This document shows positions 5,593-9,027 of a stretch of 9,027 nt of DNA, piece after piece. The notes beneath the pieces are model-generated. The model had not been told where the DNA came from, did no database searches, and was given only the letters and a program-made list of their open reading frames with translations. Numbering within the stretch: position 1 is the stretch's first letter; each line of letters begins with the position of its first letter. Origin of the DNA: Candidatus Bipolaricaulota bacterium. Lineage in GTDB: Bacteria; Bipolaricaulota; Bipolaricaulia; RBG-16-55-9. The DNA is taken from the NCBI GenBank assembly GCA_027021605.1, contig JALUUA010000199.1, positions 1 to 9,027 on the forward strand, written 5' to 3'. The position numbers and the translations under genes are program-made.

Positions 5593-6375
5593 ATGCCCAC
5601 GGTCTCGATAAACGGCTCCGAGGTGTACTACGCGAGGGCGGGGGAGGGCCCGCCCGTGTTGTTCGTCCACGGCTCCGGCGGGGACTACACGATCTGGGGC
5701 CATCAGCTCGAGGGGCTCAAGGACGCGTTCACCGTGGCCGCGTTGGACTTAAACGGCCACGGCAAGAGCCCCCGGCGCGAGGGCGACGGCCTTAGGCTCT
5801 ACACGGAGGACGCCCTCTCGGTGTTGAGCGCCCTGGCCGAGGAGGTCGGCCCCGTGGTGCTGCTGGGGCACTCCCTGGGCGGGGCGGTTGCGCTGAACGT
5901 TGCGTTGCAGAAGCCCCCCGGGCTGAGGGCGCTGGGGCTGATCGGGACGGGGGCCAAGCTGCGGGTCCACCCCGACATTTTACGGGCCATTGACGAGGAC
6001 CTCGAGCGCGCGGTGGAGCAGATCTTGCGCTGGGCCTTCGCCCCGAATCCCCCCGCAGAGCTCTATCAGAGGGCCAAGGAGCAGATGCTGCGCAACGGCC
6101 AGGCCGCGCTCAGCCGGGATTTCCGCACGTGCGACGCCTTCGACGTGATGGACCGCCTCGGGGAGATCGAGGTCCCCACCTTGGTGGTCGTGGGCCGGGA
6201 GGATAAACTCACGCCCGTCAAGTACTCCGAGTACCTGCGGGACCGCATTCCAAGTGCTATACTCGAGGTGATCGAGGGGGCCGGGCACATGGTGATGGTC
6301 GAGCGGCCCGAGGCCCTCAACGAGGCGATTCGCAAGTTTGTGAGCGCTCTTACTCGCAACGCAAAAGGAGGCTAG
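5593..6375 (+). CDS. Alpha/beta-hydrolase fold protein, substrate unknown
   Basis: This is a 260-residue cytoplasmic serine hydrolase of the alpha/beta fold (MhpC/BioH-like shape); I do not recognise a specific substrate. The expected order of elements is complete. The oxyanion loop is HGSGG (26-30). A DLNGHGKS turn (52-59) follows, then the nucleophile elbow GHSLGG (92-97) with Ser94. The acid Asp204 lies in GREDKLTP and the catalytic His232 in GAGHMVMVE, and the C-terminal helix carries ERPEALNEAI. A helical cap region lies at about 125-185. No signal peptide or membrane segment is seen. The ATG at 5593 follows AAGGAG (5576-5581) at 11 nt. The gene is 6 nt behind glyS and 4 nt ahead of the ferredoxin, and its last codons contain the ferredoxin ribosome binding site, so all are probably co-transcribed. 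It may be an esterase or C-C bond hydrolase; which one cannot be told from sequence. Confidence 0.9.
   Translation: MPTVSINGSEVYYARAGEGPPVLFVHGSGGDYTIWGHQLEGLKDAFTVAALDLNGHGKSPRREGDGLRLYTEDALSVLSALAEEVGPVVLLGHSLGGAVALNVALQKPPGLRALGLIGTGAKLRVHPDILRAIDEDLERAVEQILRWAFAPNPPAELYQRAKEQMLRNGQAALSRDFRTCDAFDVMDRLGEIEVPTLVVVGREDKLTPVKYSEYLRDRIPSAILEVIEGAGHMVMVERPEALNEAIRKFVSALTRNAKGG
6247..6263 (+). promoter_or_regulatory. Weak candidate internal promoter ahead of the ferredoxin (extended -10)
   Basis: Inside the hydrolase gene, TGCTATACT (6255-6263) is an extended -10 with TATACT matching five of six consensus bases. The -35 position (ctgcgg at 6235-6240) is poor. The start would be about 110 nt before the ferredoxin ATG. 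It could give the ferredoxin extra expression, or be chance. Confidence 0.25.
6363..6371 (+). promoter_or_regulatory. Strong ribosome binding site of the ferredoxin gene
   Basis: AAAAGGAGG lies within the last codons of the hydrolase gene, 8 nt before the ATG at 6380. It is the strongest Shine-Dalgarno of the glyQ operon and suggests that the ferredoxin is made in higher amount than the upstream products. Confidence 0.8.
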
Positions 6376-6379
6376 CCCC

Positions 6380-6778
6380 ATGTCGCTCGTGATCACGCAG
6401 GCGTGCATCGGCACCAAGGCCACCGAGTGCGAGAAGGTCTGTCCCGTGGATTGCATCCACCCCAAGGAGGGGGAGCCGGGGTTCGAGGAGGTCGAGCAGC
6501 TCTACATCGACCCGAAGACGTGCATCAACTGCGGGGCCTGCATGGCCGTCTGCCCCGTGCGGGCCGTCTACCCCGAGGAGGACGTGCCGGGCCCCTTCCG
6601 GATGTTCATCGAGAAGAACGCCGACTTCTACCGCATGAGCCTGGAGGAGTTCCACCGGAAGTGGCCCGTGGGCAAGAGCAAGGAGCTGCTCAAGCAGTGG
6701 ATGGCCAAGCAGAAGCAAGCCCAGCCGTCGCCTCAGCCGCAGCCCCCACAGCCGCCGGAAGCCCGGCCGTCGCAGTAG
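6380..6778 (+). CDS. Seven-iron (3Fe-4S/4Fe-4S) ferredoxin with Pro/Gln-rich tail
   Basis: This is a soluble electron carrier of 132 residues. Its cysteine pattern is that of the Azotobacter FdI/Thermus type. C9-x7-C17-x3-C21-P is followed by C48-x2-C51-x2-C54-x3-C58-P. By family analogy C9, C17 and C58 hold a [3Fe-4S] cluster and C21, C48, C51 and C54 a [4Fe-4S] cluster. C25 is an extra cysteine, equivalent to the free Cys24 of FdI. Family landmarks CIGTK, VYPEEDVP and FIEKNADFY are present. Beyond about residue 85 comes a basic amphipathic segment (EEFHRKWPVGKSKELLKQWMAKQKQ). It ends in a low-complexity Pro/Gln tail (about 112-132), which usual family members of about 80-105 residues lack. 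It is the last gene of the glyQ operon. The redox partner is not evident here. Confidence 0.92.
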   Translation: MSLVITQACIGTKATECEKVCPVDCIHPKEGEPGFEEVEQLYIDPKTCINCGACMAVCPVRAVYPEEDVPGPFRMFIEKNADFYRMSLEEFHRKWPVGKSKELLKQWMAKQKQAQPSPQPQPPQPPEARPSQ

Positions 6779-6789
6779 CGCCGTACGTA

Positions 6790-6809
6790 GGCCCCCGGAC
6801 AAAGGGGCC
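6790..6809. terminator. Weak candidate hairpin between convergent ferredoxin and phosphoesterase-fold genes
   Basis: GGCCCC (6790-6795) can pair with GGGGCC (6804-6809) around an 8-nt loop, 11 nt after the ferredoxin stop and 23 nt beyond the opposing gene's stop. No T-run follows on either strand, so it is not a convincing intrinsic terminator. It may only be a 3'-end-stabilising hairpin. Confidence 0.3.
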
Positions 6810-6832
6810 CTAAGGTCCCGCGCGGCGACGGG

Positions 6833-7564
6833 CTACAGATCGAGGAACTCCACCTGCTCGTCGGGCTCCTTGCCCACATCGACCCAGGCCACCGACCCGC
6901 TGACGAGGCGTCCCGGGTTGACCACCAGGGTGTGGGCCACGCGCTCAGCCCCCCGATGCTCCGTCTCGCCGCCGACGGCGCAGAGGAAGGGGTGGTAGCT
7001 GTCGATGAGCTCCGTCACGATGGGGTTCCCCTCGTCGCCGCCCAAGCGCCCCGTGGGCGGCTGGGCCAGAAGGAGCACCTTCCGGGGTTGCTCCGCGCGC
7101 CAGAGGCCCCGCAGGAAGTACTCCGCCGTGGCGCGGGCCACCCGGACGGCGGGCTCCCCGCTCTCGTCGGCAAGGGTGATCTCCCCGCCGATCCCGCTTA
7201 CGGCAAGGTCCTTATCGGTGACGAGCGAGGCGTGGACCACGTGGACGCCGGGGTGCTCGACCTCGGCGTTCATCCCCACCCTCAAGAACTCCCGCAGCGG
7301 GGCGTCCGCGGGCCCCGGGATCACCGCCGCGAACGCGCCCGTCTTGCCCAGCGCCTGGAAGAAGCGCTCCATAAAGATCAGATCCTCCTTGAGGCGCTCC
7401 TCGGCCGCTTGGGGGTCGCGGGCCGCCTCGGCCCGGGCCGCGGGGTCCACAATGCCGCCCACGAAGAGGATCGCGTCCGGCCTGCGCTCCTGGGCAAGCT
7501 GCGCAAGCCCTTCTAGGGCCTTCGCGTTCCCATGAAGCCGTCCGCACACGAGGAAGGTCCGCAT
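6833..7564 (-). CDS. Calcineurin-like phosphoesterase-fold protein with degenerate metal sites (TT1561-like)
   Basis: The product has 243 residues from the ATG at 7564. The framework of a metallophosphoesterase is visible, but the metal ligands are mostly replaced. The DxH position reads R9-L-H11 (GRLHGN). GDxxD becomes G36-G37-I-V-D40. GNHD becomes G84-P-A-D87. The THxPP histidine is Gln168 (LLLAQPP). The GHxH region reads GGETEH (198-203). Structural motifs such as VVNPGRL (214-220) remain. From memory it resembles the Thermus thermophilus TT1561 protein of known structure, which shares the PGP-x-DAP, GIGGEI-like and AEYxLxxLW segments and the same losses. It is therefore likely a conserved divergent subfamily rather than a decaying gene. 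Catalysis, if any, cannot be assumed. No signal peptide or membrane segment is seen. GTG 7573 and ATG 7570 overlap the Shine-Dalgarno, so ATG 7564 is chosen. It is transcribed alone from its own promoter, convergent with the ferredoxin. Confidence 0.82.
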   Translation of the reverse strand: MRTFLVCGRLHGNAKALEGLAQLAQERRPDAILFVGGIVDPAARAEAARDPQAAEERLKEDLIFMERFFQALGKTGAFAAVIPGPADAPLREFLRVGMNAEVEHPGVHVVHASLVTDKDLAVSGIGGEITLADESGEPAVRVARATAEYFLRGLWRAEQPRKVLLLAQPPTGRLGGDEGNPIVTELIDSYHPFLCAVGGETEHRGAERVAHTLVVNPGRLVSGSVAWVDVGKEPDEQVEFLDL

Positions 7565-7568
7565 GCGC

Positions 7569-7579
7569 ATCACCTCCTT
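7569..7579 (-). promoter_or_regulatory. Full-length Shine-Dalgarno of the phosphoesterase-fold gene
   Basis: On the minus strand AAGGAGGTGAT matches the anti-Shine-Dalgarno end of 16S rRNA over 11 bases and lies 4 nt before the ATG at 7564 (GGAGG core 8 nt away). A hairpin (7580-7600, a CGGCG/CGTCG stem extended by TTT/AAA past a bulge) abuts it directly on the 5' side. The site settles the start among three nearby candidates. Confidence 0.8.
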
Positions 7580-7657
7580 CGACGGTTTTCCGAAACGCCG
7601 GATGCGCTCGACTGGAATGGGGTCCGGGGAGCCGTTCCGGGGTCGTCAAGCGAAGAA

Positions 7658-7686
7658 ATTATAACGAGGCACGAAAATTCCTTCAA
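7658..7686 (-). promoter_or_regulatory. Near-consensus promoter of the phosphoesterase-fold gene
   Basis: On the minus strand, -35 TTGAAG (7686-7681), 17 bp, and a perfect -10 TATAAT (7663-7658). The predicted start is near 7651, leaving an untranslated leader of about 86 nt. The -35 hexamer and spacing are identical to those of the glyQ promoter. It lies between the LRR gene and this gene, so the two need not be co-transcribed. Confidence 0.78.
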
Positions 7687-7703
7687 GGATTCGAGCGATT
7701 CGG

Positions 7704-7734
7704 CCCCCGCCGCCCCGCCCCCGCCCTTGCCCCC
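7704..7734 (-). other. G-quadruplex-capable G-run array just after the LRR stop codon
   Basis: The minus strand carries five G-runs of 5, 3, 5, 4 and 5 bases separated by loops of 3, 1, 1 and 4 bases, beginning two bases after the LRR stop codon (7739-7737). This satisfies the usual G3+N1-7 quadruplex rule with a spare run. It would be in the 3' untranslated RNA of the LRR gene and ends 18 bp upstream of the next promoter's -35. No intrinsic terminator is seen for the LRR gene. Folding is predicted, not shown. Confidence 0.6.
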
Positions 7735-7736
7735 GA

Positions 7737-9027
7737 CTACTGCTGGGGGGTGTAGTCCACCGTCACGCCGCGCTGGATCAGGGCCTGGATGTTCTGCATG
7801 TCGTCGGAGCCGGGGGTGAGGTCGAGCAGGTTGTACCGCAGGTCCACGTAGTCCCCGCTGCCCAGGCCCGGGTTGTTCACCAGCGGCGTGATGTCGGTGA
7901 CCTCGTTCCAGTCCATCTCCAGCCGCTCCAAGTTCGTGAAGTCCTCGAGGACGCCGATATCGGTGATGTCGTTGGCCCCGATCTCCAGAATGGCGATTTG
8001 GGTGAGGGGAGCCAAGGCGCTGATGTCGGTGATGTTGTTGTAGGTGAGGTCCAACCGGGAGAGCTGGGTCAAGCTCTGCAGGTGCACCAAGTCGCCGTTG
8101 TCAACCCCGTTCCCGGGGATGTAGAGCTCGACGAGGTTGACGAGGTTGGCCAGGGGACTGTAATCCGTGATGCCGGGGTTGGCCCAGAGGTTCAGCACCT
8201 CCAGCTGGGTGAGGTTCCCCAACGGCGCGATGTCCGTGATGTTGTTCTGCGCAAGCAGCAGCTTTCTTAAGTTGGTGAGGCCCCCAAGGGGGGCGATGTT
8301 GTCAACGTTGTTATAGCTGAGGAGCAGCTCCTCAAGCTGCCCAAGCCCGGCAAGGGGAGCGAGGTCTGCGATGTTGTTGTGCTCAAGGTTCAACGCCTTC
8401 AGCTTCCCGAGGTTTGAAAGCGCGGATATGTCTGTAATATTGTTGGCATCCAGGCGAAGCTGCTCCAGCTGAGTGAGGTTCGCAAGGGGGGACACGTCGC
8501 TGATGGCGTTCGCCGCTAGATGGAGCGTCTCCAGTTGGACGAGGTTGGCCAGCGGGCTGACGTCCGTGATGTCGTTGTTTTGGAGATAGAGCACCTTGAG
8601 TTGACTGAGGTTGGCCAGCGGCCCGATGTCGCTGATGGCGTTTGTGGCCAAGCCCAGGGTCTCCAGCTGCGTGAGCCCCGCGAGCGGGATTATATCTGTA
8701 ATGTTATTCTCACCGATATTAAGAACCTTTAAGTTCGTAAGACCGGCTAGAGGGTTTAGGTCGCTGATGTTGTTGGTAAAGGCTTGAAGTATTGTTAAGC
8801 CGCTCAACCCGGAAAGCGGGCTCAGGTTGCTGACGTTGTTTTCCGCTATGTTAAGGTACCACAACCACGAAAGGGCGCTCAACGGGCTCAAGTCGTTGAT
8901 GTTGTTATCCATGAGATTGAGGGAAATCAGGCTCCGCAGGTGCTCGATGCCGGAGAGGTCTGAAATGCCTCGCGATGGGGCTTTCAGGCTGACGAGCCCG
9001 ATGAAATCGCAGTCCGTAAGGGGGCCC
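7737..9027 (-). CDS. Internalin-type leucine-rich-repeat protein (N-terminus outside window)
   Basis: The frame is open from base 9026, so the ATG at 8912 is internal and the true start lies beyond the right edge. The visible 429 residues are almost entirely bacterial 22-residue LRRs of the consensus ITDISPLANLTQLExLxLxxNN, about 17 in a row. Leu/Ile are at ladder positions and Asn at the turn, the internalin/SDS22-like pattern of a curved solenoid binding protein. The most upstream visible part (LTDCDFIGLVSLKAPSRGISDLSGIEHL) resembles the usual entry cap of such arrays. The 48 C-terminal residues (7740-7883) form a recognisable cap, GSGDYVDLRYN through LIQRGVTVDYTPQQ, after which the protein ends. 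There is no LPXTG signal, membrane helix or further domain. One repeat near 8060-8130 is longer and irregular. A secretion signal, if present, would be outside the window. The role is probably protein binding at the cell surface or outside; the partner is unknown. Confidence 0.9.
   Translation of the reverse strand, partial: GPLTDCDFIGLVSLKAPSRGISDLSGIEHLRSLISLNLMDNNINDLSPLSALSWLWYLNIAENNVSNLSPLSGLSGLTILQAFTNNISDLNPLAGLTNLKVLNIGENNITDIIPLAGLTQLETLGLATNAISDIGPLANLSQLKVLYLQNNDITDVSPLANLVQLETLHLAANAISDVSPLANLTQLEQLRLDANNITDISALSNLGKLKALNLEHNNIADLAPLAGLGQLEELLLSYNNVDNIAPLGGLTNLRKLLLAQNNITDIAPLGNLTQLEVLNLWANPGITDYSPLANLVNLVELYIPGNGVDNGDLVHLQSLTQLSRLDLTYNNITDISALAPLTQIAILEIGANDITDIGVLEDFTNLERLEMDWNEVTDITPLVNNPGLGSGDYVDLRYNLLDLTPGSDDMQNIQALIQRGVTVDYTPQQ
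7884..8975 (-). repeat. Array of ~66-bp degenerate repeats encoding LRRs
   Basis: The coding sequence repeats every 66 bp, one unit per 22-residue LRR, with recurring DNA blocks. On the plus strand these read like gatgtCxgtgatgttgtt followed about 35 bp later by ctgggtgaggtt-like stretches. One unit is lengthened to about 69-72 bp near 8060-8190. Similarity between units is partial, so the copies have diverged. They remain possible substrates for recombination. Confidence 0.75.

Noticed and set aside
4108..5703. 531-residue open frame on the minus strand opposite glyS
   Set aside because: It mirrors glyS codon bias, shows no domain pattern and spans the glyS-hydrolase boundary. A shadow frame.
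7571..7573. GTG start (with ATG 7570) for the phosphoesterase-fold gene
   Set aside because: Both overlap the Shine-Dalgarno itself; ATG 7564 is correctly spaced.
7532..7819. Plus-strand open frame across the LRR/phosphoesterase intergenic region
   Set aside because: It overlaps the opposite-strand promoter and G-run array, reads as low-complexity Pro/Ala/Ser and has no ribosome site.
8910..8912. ATG at 8912 as the start of the LRR gene
   Set aside because: The same frame stays open to the window edge and encodes further LRR and entry-cap sequence upstream, so this Met is internal.
7884..8975. Regular repeats suggestive of a CRISPR or other non-coding array
   Set aside because: The 66-bp period is in frame with a continuous LRR coding sequence and the units are degenerate, with no unique spacers.

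Overview
The window is high-GC bacterial chromosome (roughly two-thirds G+C by eye). It is mostly housekeeping translation genes, followed by a more accessory right-hand end. The promoters I can read have ordinary sigma-70-type hexamers spaced 17 bp. Glycyl-tRNA synthetase is the split alpha/beta (GlyQ/GlyS) type, which argues against the Deinococcus-Thermus group and actinobacteria, which use the single-chain enzyme. A TT1561-like phosphoesterase-fold protein and a seven-iron ferredoxin resemble Thermus proteins as I remember them. A deep-branching, possibly thermophilic lineage (for example Acetothermia/Bipolaricaulota-like) would fit, but this is a low-confidence guess.

Layout, left to right. 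(1) The 3' two-fifths or so of obg (GTPase Obg/CgtA, + strand) ends at 730. (2) A strong promoter whose -35 hexamer overlaps the obg stop codon drives infC-rpmI-rplT (IF-3, L35, L20). infC appears to start at a rare ATC codon at 812. The operon ends at a clear intrinsic terminator (2092-2130). (3) On the minus strand, 2141-2440 is a VapB-type antitoxin fused in frame to what looks like the last ~34 residues of a VapC PIN toxin. It looks like the remnant of a vapBC module that lost the catalytic core of the toxin, and it keeps its own promoter in a small AT-rich island. (4) A plus-strand promoter with only ~10 nt of predicted leader drives glyQ-glyS. An alpha/beta hydrolase and a ferredoxin follow with gaps of 6 and 4 nt, so all four probably form one operon. 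(5) On the minus strand, 6833-7564 encodes a calcineurin-like phosphoesterase-fold protein with most canonical metal ligands replaced. It has its own near-consensus promoter and an exceptionally long Shine-Dalgarno match. (6) On the minus strand, 7737-9027 is the C-terminal part of a large internalin-type leucine-rich-repeat protein, cut by the right window edge, with about 17 repeats of 22 residues. A G-run array able to form a G-quadruplex directly follows its stop codon.

There is no gap above 300 bases without a gene. The non-coding stretches (2052-2140, 2441-2593, 6779-6832, 7565-7736) hold the terminator and promoters described. I saw no tRNA, rRNA, CRISPR array or insertion sequence. 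The points most worth a second look are the collapsed vapBC fusion, the phosphoesterase-fold pseudoenzyme candidate, the ATC start of infC, the near-leaderless glyQ, and the base-composition mosaic plus G-run array of the LRR gene.
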